Positions 12,301-24,358 are shown, counted from the first letter of the stretch. The stretch is DNA of 64,000 nucleotides from Lytechinus variegatus (GCF_018143015.1 NC_054741.1:37910510-37974509); one strand, 5' to 3'. The notes: generated from the sequence alone by a model not told the origin. Translations and numbers: made by a program.

Positions 12301-13035
12301 GGACCAACAAAGCTTAATTATGTACCGGTTACAAAACAAGAGAATACTATGTACGTTAGAAATAAATGAAGTATATTGATGTAGTGACTATGTCATGTTG
12401 CAATGTGCAAATATAAGGGAAGAAGTAAATTGCTTTTTATATATGTAAGCATAGAAATATGAAGGAAAACACATTTGAAATTGAATCAAAACGTAAACTG
12501 AAGCAAATAATCTCCATAAAACTTCCATATCTCATAACTAGCGGAGCATTATGCAATTTCAGATAAATCTCATAAGTGACCTGTAAGTACCAAACATCCC
12601 AATTCACATAACGATGTCATAGGAAATCGATACATTAAATCCTCACCACGTATATTTCTATTTTCTTGTATGCATAAATGTGACAAGAAGTCGCAACACA
12701 AATTAAAAGCCCATTTTCAGTTTGACTTCATCTCATAAGAGAACCTTGTTTAAAAATTCTCCATTTGTCTTGGACAGTGGTGCATTTACGACAGAACTGT
12801 CCAGATATGAACAAATAATATTAGAACCAGCACCATCACCCATGTAACACTTCAGAGATCCAAACATATTAAAGACCTACTAACCTACCATCTGGAAACA
12901 TCAGTATTTATCCAATTCTTAAATCAAATTAAGAGAGACAGCTTTTCTTTCATTTGAAGCAATATATAATTTTTTACACTTTTGTTTTCTCTTTCCCATC
13001 ACCATCCTCACAGCTTTGTACAAGATGACCTCATA
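9351..13035. other. AT-rich stretch with no coding exon; probably long VAP 3' untranslated sequence plus spacer
   Basis: It starts with a CT microsatellite (about 9397-9416). After that there are no credible exons on either strand. A TTTATT at about 9698-9703 is AATAAA on the minus strand and could end a long VAP transcript. Apart from the small element at 11965-12094 and a G run at 11927-11937, I see no repeats. That evenness fits a 3' untranslated region, but transcription evidence would be required. Confidence 0.35.
11965..12094. mobile_element. Short TIR element, about 130 bp
   Basis: The left end GGAGCCCGTAACACAAAACT is followed by TAGCAAT. The reverse complement of the right end begins GGGTCCTGTAACACAAAGGT, also followed by TAGCAAT. 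Both arms then carry CAATCGT-type palindromic sequence. It lies in the probable VAP 3' untranslated region. Confidence 0.65.
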
Positions 13036-13641
13036 GAGGTGGATAAAATAAGCTAGAGCGCTGACAAATTGTGCGCCGACCCTGGAGATTGTCCGCCATT
13101 ACCAAACTGGGCAACTGTACCTGCCCGGTCACATCATATAGTACACAGCTCCCAGTCATAATTTTCAAGGATTCTTAATTAAAATCTGATATTTTTGTTC
13201 CACTTACCCTATTTGAGGTTGCTGAACACGAATATGCTTGTTACCAATTAAATAATATAGAATTAATAATTTTTTATCGAATTGGAAGCTTAAGACTGAA
13301 AGATTGGGGCATTTATACCGTGTTTATCTACCATTATAGGGAAATATATATGTGATTTTTGATAAATTAATCCATTGCCATGGCAACGACCGAAGACGTC
13401 ATTTATATATTTGGTAAAAAGCATATTCATGTTCAGCACCCTCAAAATAGGGGGAATAGCAGTAAAAATCAGATTCTAAAGACATTTCTTAGAATCCTTG
13501 AAAATATGACTGGGAGCTGTGTACTATATGATGCGACCAGGCAGGTACAGCTGCCCGGTCTGGTAATGGCGGCCGACACAGCGCAGCTCCGTGCACGCTA
13601 TTGCGAGTCAGCCCTCCAGCTTATTTTATCCACCTCTATGG
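13036..13641. repeat. Large imperfect inverted repeat directly after the VAP stop codon
   Basis: The left arm (about 13036-13263) and right arm (about 13392-13641) are reverse complements with scattered mismatches. Paired blocks include AGAGGTGGATAAAATAAGCT, GTACACAGCTCCCAGTCATA, CAAGGATTCT and GCTGAACA. The loop is about 130 bp. The right arm ends about 18 bases from the VAP stop codon, so a VAP transcript would carry the hairpin at the start of its 3' untranslated region. Confidence 0.8.
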
Positions 13642-13658
13642 ATGACCTATGACCTGTC

Positions 13659-16600
13659 TCAGAAGAGATATTTACCAATAAGAAAACCCAAGATGAAAAT
13701 TGCCAGGATGATCATTGTGGAAGGCAGCATGGGTTTCGTCTCTGTGACTGTGGGTGATACTGTTTTCATTGGTTGGCCGCCCTCAACTCTCCGTTGCCTC
13801 ACGCCGTCCGTCTAACAATCAAAGAAATCAAGATAATTCAAATATTATTTTGCTTCAAACTAAATTATGTGTAATGACATTACAAAAAAAAAACATGCAA
13901 AACATGGAACATGCAATGTATCGTTTAAAGTCTTACTGTGGGGGCCAAAGGACATCAAATATCCTATTAAGTTGTTCTCCCCTCCTGGCCCTCAACAAAA
14001 ATATGAACTGGTGGTGTTATATTCTTCAGTTTGTATTATTTTGTTTGTGATTATTTGTATTATTATCATACTTTCGGTATTATGAAATGTGAGCCTCAAG
14101 ATGATTTTTATACAACTTTTGTTTGTGCATGACAATTAATACATTCAATCAATCAAGTCAGTTAATCAAAACGGAAGAATCAGTGCATATCTTCAAAATA
14201 AGATTATTTCTGTCACATAATTTTTAAAAAGTAAAATAGAAATCCTTCAAAAAAAAGTTTTAAATACAAAAAGAGCACTTCCAATTAAAGTCACATCCTG
14301 TGCATTCATATCAAACAATACCCTGTAATCGTTGTCAATATCAGATGCCTAATCAAAGGTGGCGACGTTGTCACAAGACTAAAAAACAATGAAACATGTC
14401 TACTGACTATTCCAGCTGTGAACGTCAAAAAGCGAGTTGAAAAGCAATCCGAGAAAGGGATGTCTTTGGTGAAGTTTCTTACCCTTAGTTGTGTGTTTTC
14501 TGCCCGTAAGCTCCCAACTTCTCTCCTGAGTTGCTTGCATTCTTGTACCACTGTATCTAAATCCCTCATCTCTAATTTCTCCTCTCCAACTTGGGGAGCA
14601 GTAGATTTGATGGGCTTGTTCTCTGGTGCAGCTGCTTCAACCTATGAGGAACAGATCATGAATAATCACTGAGATCATGGTTGCAATAAATTCATAACAC
14701 ACCAAATAATAATCCTTGGTGCACGGCGCAACCTTTTTTTGTTGATCTAGGTTACCAATAAGTAATAATAATAATAATAGCCAATTTATATAAAGCGCTT
14801 TTCCCAGAATGGCCCAAAGCGCGTTACAGCATATTATTACCGCGGTTATTGGATTCATTTCAATCAAGCACGAAAAGTGCACAATTTCCACTCCCTGGGG
14901 AGCATTCCTGGCATTCGTCGCAGCCACATTATGGCGCTGGCAAAATCAAAATACAATTTCTTTCGCATCCTACCGGATACCCATTTAGCACCTGGGTCGA
15001 GAGTGGCAAAGTGTGGATTGATGCCTTGCCAAAGGACGCTAGACCGCGGTAGGATTCGAACACATGACCCTATGTTTACAAGGCGAGAGTCAGAACCACT
15101 ACACCACGGCTCTTCCACATTAATGCATTAATGTAAGTATTCCTCTACTTGATGTCTTTTTATCACCCAAAAGAGTAGATGAATTGATAACCAGGGAAAC
15201 TTTTCCAGTGAGAATGAATATCATTTAAATAACTAATTATTCAGCATGTAGCAGGGTATTACTTCTACCAATCCACTATCCAAATCAGGCTCCAAATCCT
15301 CATCCACATCAACTTTATGATTCTGGATGCAATGAGTGACAAGCTCACAGCACAGCAAATGATGTCAAGGCTCACTTAAAATTAATTCAATTTGAATTTG
15401 AATTTTGTTGTTGTTCCTGCTGTTAGCACGCTTTTCTAAAATAATTTGTTACCATGGAAAGTATACATGTAATTTTAAATTTTCCAATACATTTGTACAA
15501 ACATTTCAACATGAAATGAATTTGCAGAGTATACAGATCTGTAAACTATTGTAAATGATGAATGACTATGTATATATTAATGAGGAGCTCCTACCTTTTC
15601 TTGTGACACTGGTGCAGGAGCTTGGTTTGCTGGCCATTCAAAAACACACTTGAGTTTTGTGTCCATTACTGTTGCTGTATCTGATGCTTTCCACTGCAAA
15701 GAATTAACAAAAGTCAGTCACAAATAAACAGTCATTGGTAACTAAAATGGTCACAGGAAGATCCCAATTCTGTTAGAGTGCAACTGCCTTCACCTGAAAT
15801 TGTGGTTTACACACATGATGCGAAGGCTGCAAATATTTAAAAATATATAGATTTTTCTTCTTGAATGTTTAATTTTGTTCACTTCATATCACACCTAAAT
15901 GAGAGTATCTTGTCCAATGTCCATGAATTTCTAGTTTCTGGCCTTTTCATAAAGAGTTAATTTGAAAGGTAATATTAAAACCAGCACAAATTGCATTTTC
16001 CGAGTTCATCAAGGAGCTGATGCAGAAAAGTTACTATGTTATCTATTTTATCCAATGGTAATTTCCATGAAATCTTTGAAATTTATTGCTTGTTGATCAC
16101 TGTTTGTCACCTTGGCAGTTACCATAATAGGGCAAAGGACTCTTGTTTGGAGTGTCTCATACATGTATATTGTTTATTCAAAACTGTTCTTATGTTCTTT
16201 GAAAAGTAATCAATACCAGGCACAGAGTTCTGTGAATGAATAAAAATACTCCAGTGCATTATACATACTGATATAGAGTTTGAATGAAATGCATCTTCAT
16301 GTGCATGGACATGTATGTTCTCTTTTTTTCCCCCAGAAAATCATTTTTTTATATTATAATCAAGATTTGATCAACAGACTTAAATTTGCAGCAGAAAATC
16401 ATAAACACTAAAGTCCGAATTCACAAAGGTGATTTTGAAAACCCACAGTTGAATCCATGGTTTATGCAGATTTCTTGTATATATTATGCTTAGGTTAATT
16501 TAGCGCATATCGGGAGCGTGTATAAAAAATGTCCAATGCTGACGCACGCTTTTGTCAAAGTGCGCCGAATTGATGCCTGTTACCATGGTTACACTGTAGA

Positions 16601-19197
16601 TATGCTATTTTTATTCACGAGTCCACTTTTTGAACTTTGAAGAGTGGACTCATTAATTTGAAACAGTGGACTAATGAATAAAATAGAATGGATACCCACG
16701 ACAATAAGTGTCAATTTATTGCACTGTGACAAAGCGTGCATTAGCATTGGACATTTTTTTAATATATGCAGTAAAATAAGCGTAATTTCCTTCCTCCGTC
16801 CTTTAATAATATGTTTAGGTTTAACAGATCTGTTCATTCCTACCCAACCACTCATCAGGAAACCTTCATCTCACCAACCCTAAGTTATTAATAACTCATA
16901 AATCAATTCAACATTATGGTCCTGATATTTGGAACAACTTTCCAGACAATATTAAATCATGTTCAACAATATACTCATTTAAAGCCACTAATAAAAGAAA
17001 AACCATCGAATCATATGCATCCCCCTCTTCAAGTCAATTATTTAACTGCCCTTTACTTCACCCGCACCTGCACCTGCATTGCACCCACTTGATCAATGAA
17101 GAAATAAATTTATGTACCATTTTACGAGGCCGCCATCATTTTCAAGCTTAACCGCTCACGATGGCAGTCTCCTGCATTCATTTAAACTGTTTTTTTTTTT
17201 TTATTGAATATTGCTTCTTGTTGATATTTATTTTTCATTGCTTTATTATGACTATTGCTTTATTACTATGTAAAACTTAAATGTATCACCTTGATGTTAT
17301 GTTGCATATATCTTGAATGCAGAAATAAATAAAATCATATCAAATCAAAAATAAAATGAATAAATGAAATCTGCAAAAACCATGGATTCAACCGTGGAAT
17401 TTCAAAACCACCTTTGTGAATTCGGGCCTAAGTGGTGAAGGTAAAATACATACCACTGCTTCCAAGTCGATATCTGCCTTTGGTATGACGATGGATTGCA
17501 CCATGAATTTGTGCTTGTTCTTCTCATTTGGGTCAAAATCAAATGGTTGTAACATCACTAGAGGAATTAGATAGAGAGAACAATACTAGATAAACATAAC
17601 ACACTACGTGCATGGTTGATACTCTGCTGGCATCATAAAACCAACCTAGCTTAAGTTATTCACACATTTAAGAGTGTCTGTTGCCAATTTATTCACCATT
17701 TAGATTACTTTTATCCTGCAGCGCAAAGTGTCCTGCAATATTGTAAATCAATGTTACACAATACTACTGTATTTGAATATCAATTGATCCTTATTTGGAT
17801 CATGAAACCTAGAATTCCATAGAAGTGAGAGTCAACTTCCTGTTGATTCTAGGACTAAACCTGGAAGTCAACTTATGAAAACAATATTTCATGTTATATA
17901 TGCACTAGAATATACACAACTGTATTTTGTAACTATCTCTTCATGATAAATCCACACATACATGTACAGTATGTAACATGCTGATTAGAAAAAAATACAT
18001 TCCATAATTTATAAATTACAATATTTAAAAACAAATTGTCATAAACACATAGTCAGGAGTTCAGGAATGAGGATGATTCACAATTTCTATTTCATTTCTC
18101 TTCCTCTTTCTCTCTCGCTCTCACTGCTCTTTCAAGGACTCTGGACAATATTGTCTTCACACATACAAAAAAGATGACAATAATCATATCATCATGATCA
18201 TCATGATCATCGTCATCACCATCATCAATTCATCATCATGAAATATCAATACAGGGTCTCTTCAGCTAACATAAGAAGGTGGAGGAGATATATATTCAGG
18301 TAAAAGGAAGTTGGTAGTTTCTGCAGAACAAAGAGCAACAAATTCAAAAAAATTATTTATACTCCTAAAAGGCAAAATTGGAATTGCTCCACTGGAAATG
18401 TAACACAGCATCCTTTATTAGATGTGCTCAACTGGACTATTAAGGACATCATATGGGAATTCATGCTAACTTAAAGTAATTCTTTCACCTTGAAACAGAT
18501 ATATATAGTCTCACATACCTGAAACAGTGACATTTTGATTGGGGACCATTACTCCACTGTTTGGCCTCACACAGTACCTCCTTGGAGCGGTTGTTTTGAT
18601 TTTGAAACAGAGGATTTTATCAGAAGGATTTGAGAGAGTCAGCTCAGATGTGACAACATCGGTAAATGGACCTGAATGAAAAACAAAGAGAGTGAAAGAA
18701 AAACACTGTCAAAGTCAAGAATATACCAAACTTCATTTATTCAAAGAAAAGTCAGACAAGGGACTGCGCAGACTTGGGGACTTGCCATACGATAAGAATT
18801 TAAATGCATTTCTCTCCAATTTCATATTCATCGTTAAGACATCTTGCGTGAAGTTGAGATGATTTAGCAGCGCAGCGCAGAGGCGTGACGTCATGTGCTA
18901 TCATGGCTATCGATAATGCAATCGGTATCATTCTTCTCACTTCTGAACCCAGCTCGGTGTTGGAGCTCGGTTCAGCGGCCTTTTCATGCTCTCAACACCA
19001 ACATCAACATTGCACACCGAACTTAAATCACCCAATGTATTTTCATGGACATGGTCATGCCATGGATAGAGCCTTTAGAGGGTCTATGAGTATGATTATG
19101 ATGAACAGGGATGAAAAAAAAACTGTTTTCTTTTCTTACCTCGGAAACGGAGTTCCGTGGGCGGTTTGATCGTTAGGAGTTGATCTGGCTTCGACAT
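13659..19197 (-). CDS. VAP (vesicle-associated membrane protein-associated protein A/B), complete, 6 coding exons, 241 residues
   Basis: Coding exons on the minus strand are 19197-19140, 18671-18519, 17557-17454, 15693-15595, 14641-14483 and 13811-13659 (stop TGA 13661-13659). Every junction has GT/AG and matching phase. The protein starts [20 protein letters not shown] and has the MSP beta-sandwich (about residues 7-125): [20 protein letters not shown], then [12 protein letters not shown] and [10 protein letters not shown], the region that binds FFAT motifs. [11 protein letters not shown] follows. Exon 5 encodes a coiled coil ([20 protein letters not shown]). The end is a hydrophobic tail anchor, [19 protein letters not shown]. 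Family members sit in the ER membrane and tether other organelles and lipid-transfer proteins. Length fits VAPA/VAPB (about 240-250). Which vertebrate paralogue it matches cannot be decided, so it is best taken as the single invertebrate VAP. Confidence 0.95.
14766..15117 (-). mobile_element. tRNA-derived SINE (family A), minus-strand copy in VAP intron 4
   Basis: Read on the minus strand it begins GAGCCGTGGTGTAGTGGTTC (A-box region), then GTGTTCGAATCCT (B box), then the body with a CCACTCTCGACCCAGGTG-type segment and AAAGCGC motifs. It ends in a TTATTATTATTA tail. It has the same plan as the copies at 41125-41425 and 52586-52857. Confidence 0.8.
16408..17433. mobile_element. TIR/foldback element of about 1.0 kb in VAP intron 3
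   Basis: The ends are long inverted repeats of at least 55 bp. The left end has CCGAATTCACAAAGGTGATT then GAATCCATGGTTTATGCAGA. The right end is its reverse complement with some mismatches and ends TTTGTGAATTCGGGCCTAAG. A LINE-like fragment lies inside (see 16830-17130). No transposase frame is seen. Confidence 0.75.
16830..17130 (+). pseudogene. Non-LTR retrotransposon (LINE) C-terminal fragment inside the foldback element
   Basis: The + strand translates in pieces to [20 protein letters not shown] in one frame and to [20 protein letters not shown] with SFKATNKRK in the other. The second resembles the conserved end of CR1/RTE-like reverse transcriptase proteins (a YGPxxWNxLPxxI motif followed by FK). 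It is short and degraded, and the clade is not assigned. Confidence 0.5.
18886..18893. promoter_or_regulatory. Perfect CRE palindrome TGACGTCA in VAP intron 1
   Basis: TGACGTCA is the full cyclic-AMP response element consensus, about 300 bases downstream of the VAP start codon, next to GC-rich AGCAGCGCAGCGCAG. This is a motif match without functional evidence. Confidence 0.3.
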
Positions 19198-20690
19198 TGC
19201 TGTGATATTCGTCTAACTGTTGGAGCGATAGGGCAAGAAGATTATGGTGATGAAGAAAAGAAAAATATTACGACCAAGCAGAACTTCGCAAGATAAACGC
19301 CTATCCCGTCACCGGTGATCAAAGTTAGTACACGTCGGCCATAGACCTAACACTACACAGTACAGAATTCTGATCTACATTTCGCTGCGCTGCGTAATAC
19401 GTACCGTACGTATGTAACACACCCGATCATGAGTTTACGAACTCGTGTGTACACGTTTACAAAGTACAACCCGGAACCAGCGAATCAATTACTTTATTCG
19501 TAAATTGCATTGTGGGCACTTTACAGTCACGGGTTGTGTTTGGTCTTTACAGACTAGTTCTTTACGTCTGACCGACCTTTTTGGACGGATCCTTATAATT
19601 AACCCATTGCCTTCTGGAACTGGCTGGTCCATTTATAAAGCCTATGGGCACTTCAACATTCAGTAGTCAATGGGTTAATGCAGCAGGAGCGGTCGTAGAC
19701 TTTTGGCTTACATTTAGAATCATTTTTTTTTTTTGGGGGGGGCTTCGACGTTGGTTTATTCGATACAATGAAAATTGCATACCGCTTGTAGTTGTAGCCT
19801 TACATAGTCCCCCTCTCCAACCCCCCTCCCACCTACAAAAAATAATAATTGTAATACATTATGCGTGGATCGAGTAGCGACCGAGCAAAAAAAAAAATAA
19901 AAGTCACATAGGCCCTATTCAAATTGGCGAGCAAGTAGGTATGAAAATTACGAGCATGCATGCACTTATGATGCAAAATGTATTAGATGTAATAGTGGAT
20001 CTAATGCATGCATATTCTAGTAAAGCATGCAGGTTTTATTTTGATTGATATGCAAATGATCATTGAGGAGACATATTTGCCGGCATATTTGCTGAAAATG
20101 TTTTTCTGGCTTATTAAAGCCTATCTTCACAGGAGCCTGTTAAAAGTTACCTCACCCCTTTTCGCACTTAACTTGTATTCAGAATTAAATGTCGACTTTT
20201 GGCATCCCTTTGAGCAAAATGGCATTTTTGCTGAATCGCAATACTTAAGTTTGTATTTTGAAAAGATAAGAGGGGACACTCCGGAGGACACTATACACAC
20301 AACATGTAAAGTGGCTGCATGGTATATCAAAGCCGATACTATACCCCAACAGGCGGGTAGCCCGCGCCCCCCCCCCCCCCGGTAGCCCCCATTTGGAGAA
20401 AGAGGCATAGGCGGGAGCGGGTGGGGTGGAGGGACGGACCCCCCCCTAAAATTTCTGTTGATAACCTATTTTTTGCTTGTCAGTTTTGTTTCCTGCGGCT
20501 TTCCCTCAATTCAGGTGGACCCCCTTAAAATTTTGGTTGATAAGCTTTTCTTTTAATTTTTTTTTTATTATTTTTATTTCATTATGCTTGTCAATTTTTT
20601 TTTACCTGTGCCCATCCCTAAATTTCAGGTGGTCCCCCTAATTTGTTTGGCTTTCGCCGCCAATGGATAGAGGCATTCCCCTATCACAAT
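19198..20690. other. VAP 5' flank and intergenic sequence toward ITFG1
   Basis: The first 280 bases probably hold the VAP leader and promoter. They include TACGTACCGTACGTA and a CGCTGCGCTGCG block, but no clear TATA box. A small element lies at 19598-19679. G, C and A runs follow at 19734-19742, 19888-19898 and 20370-20380. No coding exon is seen. Confidence 0.4.
19598..19679. mobile_element. Very short TIR element (82 bp)
   Basis: ATTAACCCATTG at 19598-19609 and CAATGGGTTAAT at 19668-19679 are perfect reverse complements. The interior is 58 bp and non-coding. Confidence 0.5.
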
Positions 20691-21265
20691 TTAATGCATT
20701 ACTGTGTGAAATAGATGGGGATCCTACTCTTTCGTCCCCAAGTGGTTTAATGATAATGAAAGTGACTTTACTATACGCAACATAAATGTCCCCCATAGGC
20801 CCTCGAAAATTGCAGATTTTTCCATATACTGAAAATGTCTGGATGACAAAGGCAGGACCCTGAAGGGGGTAATTTTCAGTGTGCCAATACTTCATTGCAT
20901 AATGTGACAGATACAGAAAAAACGGGAAAAGGGTCTTCTCTTTCGTTCACAAGTGGTTTCGTGACAATAAAAGTGGCTTACTTTAGCGGAAACACCCTTT
21001 TGCCACATTTGGGGCTCCAATATGGCAGATTTTTCCATAAATTGACAAAATATGGAAAAAGGGTGGGTAACTTTGGTAGCCCTCTGAGGGGGGTAGGCTT
21101 CGAATTCCCTGCACTTCTTTATGTAGCTGATAGAAATAAAGCTTACTCGTTCGTCCCCAAGTGGTTTCATAACAATAAAAAGTGGCTTTAACGTAGCAGA
21201 AATGTTTTTTTTGCCGCAAGGGGGGCTCCAAAATGGCAGGTTTTCCCATAAATATGCAAAATTTC
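20690..21265. repeat. Degenerate tandem array, about 209-bp unit, roughly 3 units
   Basis: The block TTCGTCCCCAAGTGGTTT (with variants) recurs at about 20731, 20943 and 21150, each time followed by AATAAAAGTGGCTT-like sequence and 'GCAGATTTTTCCATA'. A 174-codon frame on the minus strand (20892-21416) is open across it, but its product shows the same internal repeats. Confidence 0.7.
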
Positions 21266-21890
21266 TGTAGACTCTTTTAACACTGCCGTAAAAATAGGGG
21301 GCTTGCGGCAATTGAACCCTATTAGAAGAATTTACAATATAAAAATATGGGAGTTTGATGAAAGAAAAATTGAAAAAAGGCAGATGAAATATGATATTTC
21401 TCGAATATTTTGTCAAAGTCTGTCAAAAAATAGATATTTGTATTAAAAACGTAATTTTTTGCTCGCGCGCTTCGGTCGCTCACAGCTCATTAGACGTTTC
21501 GCCCCATACGACATGTCTGGCTCCCTCAATTGTATTTATTTACTTCTTTTTGGGGGCGGCTCCCTACGCAACTGGAAATGAATTTGGTTTGGATCAGATT
21601 ACATCGCCAGTCTATTAATTTCTAATTAATTCATGCAGCAATGGATCCCAAACTAACTGAACTACAAGATTGAGAATAGATAAAACATATCTGAAATATT
21701 TAAAAATATGGAAAAAATCTTCATTTTGTTATGAATAATGCATATTTAATCCCATTGTAGTTTTAAAGAGCGCCACATGCTCATCAACACAAAAATCATT
21801 TTATCGTCTCAATCTTTTCATATCTACTTGAGATGGAAAGGGACATTAGCCATGAGTGTATTTCTATTTTCACAGTAAAAATAACACATT

Positions 21891-22424
21891 GTTTAAAGCT
21901 TGTGTATAGTTTTGGTAAATCCCCAAAATGCACCTATCACTATTCCAATTCATTGCTAGCTAATATGAATGGATATGCCCTATAACAGTTATGATGTGGA
22001 GGATATGAAATGAAAATGTGTTTTACAGGATAAATTTTGTGATTTTACATGGAAATTTAACTTGATCGGGTCACCCGATCAAATTAAAATATCTGTGTGT
22101 TTTTGTCTTTCAATTAAATCCTATTCCAAATCATGGAATGGGCTGAAACTTTCAAGATATGTTCTTTGTCTGTAACTTTTGGATATCTAATCACTAAATT
22201 TATAAGATAAGTGCTTGATTGCCCATTTTTTAATTTAAAACAAGCATCGCCGAGAGAGGGCGCTATATATCCAAGATTTGAATATTTGAAATTTTCTCAG
22301 AGAAGTGCAGTTGGAAAAATATCTAACGGTCTCTATGCTTCAGTAAGACTGTCATATTAGATGATATTCGATTATCAATCACATTATTGACCCTTTACCA
22401 AAGCTATACACAGGCTTTAAGCCT
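21891..22424. mobile_element. TIR element, about 534 bp
   Basis: The left end is GTTTAAAGCTTGTGTATAGT followed by TTTGGTAAA. The reverse complement of the right end reads GGCTTAAAGCCTGTGTATAG then CTTTGGTAAA. The interior holds a small palindrome, GATCGGGTCACCCGATC (22064-22080). No open frame is seen. Confidence 0.7.
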
Positions 22425-22470
22425 ATCACTCTAAAAGCAAGTTGTTTATTTTTATTTTTTAATTGTTTAG

Positions 22471-22497
22471 ACTTTTTAAACAACTTGTTTAAAAAGT
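22471..22497. repeat. Perfect 27-bp palindrome in GTTTAAA-rich sequence
   Basis: ACTTTTTAAACAA, one C, then TTGTTTAAAAAGT. Further GTTTAAA/TTTAAAC copies follow up to 22600. Its role is unknown. Confidence 0.6.
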
Positions 22498-22854
22498 TTG
22501 AATAGTTGTATAAAAGTTTAAACAGTTGTTTTAAAAGTTTTAATATTACTTGTTAGAATGACGGGCTTAAACAACGTGCTCAGCTTACAATTTTAAACAG
22601 CGTTTTCATAGTGTTGAAGGTTTGGTTTCTAAATTCACTTTTAAATGTCGCTGTAACGTTGGAGCTATCACTCAGCAGTGGCGTAACTATGGGGGATGGG
22701 GGCACGTGCCCCCCCCCCCTCCCATCGGCTGGCAAAAAAAAACGAAGGAAAAGGAGAAAAAGAGGGAGCAAGAAAGAGAAACGTAGTGGGGGAATAATGA
22801 ATTATTGCATATATTTTTTTTTCAATACTTTATGAAAATAATTGCTCAGTGCCT

Positions 22855-23470
22855 ATGTGTTAATCACTACTGGTGCTCGCATTGTCTTTTTAGTGAGATT
22901 TTAAAAAATCATGTTAAAGGGAATTATATGGTACTAAAACATACCGTTTTCAAGTCAATATACACATTTTATTTCATCACATTTCGAGTTTTTATTATTG
23001 TATGGAGTGAAATATATACTTCTTTTCACGAATTGCCCATTTTTAAAGGTCTGAATATAAAACATTTCCAGTCCGTACTTTACGTTCGCATTAGTGGATT
23101 GGTGATATAAATTTGCTCTTCATGAATTCCTAAAAATATTCTTTAAAATATCCTTTTTTGTTCTGAATATAAAAAAATATCAAGTTTGCGCTTCGCGCTT
23201 GCATTATTAGTTTAGTGAAATCTATAACTTAGGTCTTAATGAATACTTATAAAACAAGCCTTAAAATGCACCTATTCTGGTCTGAAATTCAAATCTTCGG
23301 CTGGCGCTTCGCGCTCGCAATATTTGATTAGTGAGATATAGCCTACGGATCATGTTCATGATTACAATGAATACAAAAATTATTGCTTCATGTGCATGTA
23401 TAGGAGTAATCAAGCAAGCGCTTGGCGCTCGCATTAGATGACTATTGTCAGATATGTATGCTCTTCATAA
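22855..23470. repeat. Degenerate tandem array, about 114-bp unit with a GCGCTTCGCGCTCGCATT core
   Basis: The CTCGCATT core or a near variant occurs at about 22876, 23085, 23198, 23314 and 23428. The last four are spaced 113-116 bases and the first gap is about two units. Each core is followed by 'TTAGTGAGAT'-like and 'CTTAAAAT'-like sequence. Confidence 0.65.
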
Positions 23471-23821
23471 AATCCTTAAAAAATAGTCTTAAAATGTTGT
23501 TGTTTAAGGTCAATACATAAATTACTAAAATCTCAGCTAATATGATTCGACTACTTCAATATTTTCTTTCAATTTCAATTTATTATTTTCATTTTCAACA
23601 GAAGAACACAGTAATGTGATCAAAATAGTTACAATGAAGCATGTACAGTGATGTTTATCTATAAGAAGAAGCCAACAAAACAGATTATATATATAAGCAA
23701 ATGTCATAACCATTATAAAATACATGTGATGAACAAGTCGGTGACTCGGTGTGCTTCTCGTGCAAAATTCTGTACTATAATTTGGCGTGCATGCAGAACG
23801 CGCCAAAAATTTCGTATATTT

Positions 23822-23822
<1 letters not shown>

Positions 23823-23860
<38 letters not shown>
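23823..23860. repeat. (TA)n microsatellite
   Basis: An uninterrupted TA dinucleotide run of about 19 repeats. Confidence 0.9.
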
Positions 23861-23864
<4 letters not shown>

Positions 23865-24009
23865 TTATAATATGTTTTTATTGTCTTCTCTCGAATCAAA
23901 TATCAAATATATATAAGCTTCATAAGCAAATTATACAACAACTGGGGTATTATCACAGAATTATACATCTGTATACAAACGATCATCGATCGAGCGCCCG
24001 GAAGGAAAT

Positions 24010-24171
24010 ATTAATACCTTGGTCACATTTGATCTACGGCGGCCGTACGGCGAGTCGAAAACAGTCGTTTTTACATTTTTTGTACCAACTACATATAGGT
24101 GGTTTGAATCGAAATTAATAAAACGGCTTTTTTCGACCCGCCGTAGAGCAAAATGTGACCAAGGTATTAAT
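24010..24171. mobile_element. Short TIR element (162 bp) with perfect 21-bp ends
   Basis: ATTAATACCTTGGTCACATT(T) at 24010-24030 and its exact reverse complement at 24151-24171. Inner arms also pair loosely (CTACGGCGGCCG... against ...CGCCGTAG). Perfect ends suggest recent activity. Confidence 0.8.
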
Positions 24172-24327
24172 AATATAGGATTATGAAGAACATATAACTT
24201 GTCTCTAATACAGATGAAAATTCACAAGAATCTGAAATGATATGAGAGAAAAGCAAGATAAAAAATAAAACAGGTGGAGTGTGTCCATTTCACATCCCCT
24301 CGAGGCCTCAATCGATCTCCGTTTCAG

Positions 24328-24358
24328 CATGGATCCTACTCAACTAGTAGGATCCATG
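24328..24358. repeat. Perfect hairpin, 13-bp arms, 5-bp loop
   Basis: CATGGATCCTACT, CAACT, AGTAGGATCCATG. It lies 380 bases upstream of the ITFG1 start codon. Confidence 0.8.

Noticed and set aside
20892..21416. 174-codon minus-strand frame as a gene
   Set aside because: It lies across a degenerate tandem array, has internal repeats of the same period, and resembles no known family.
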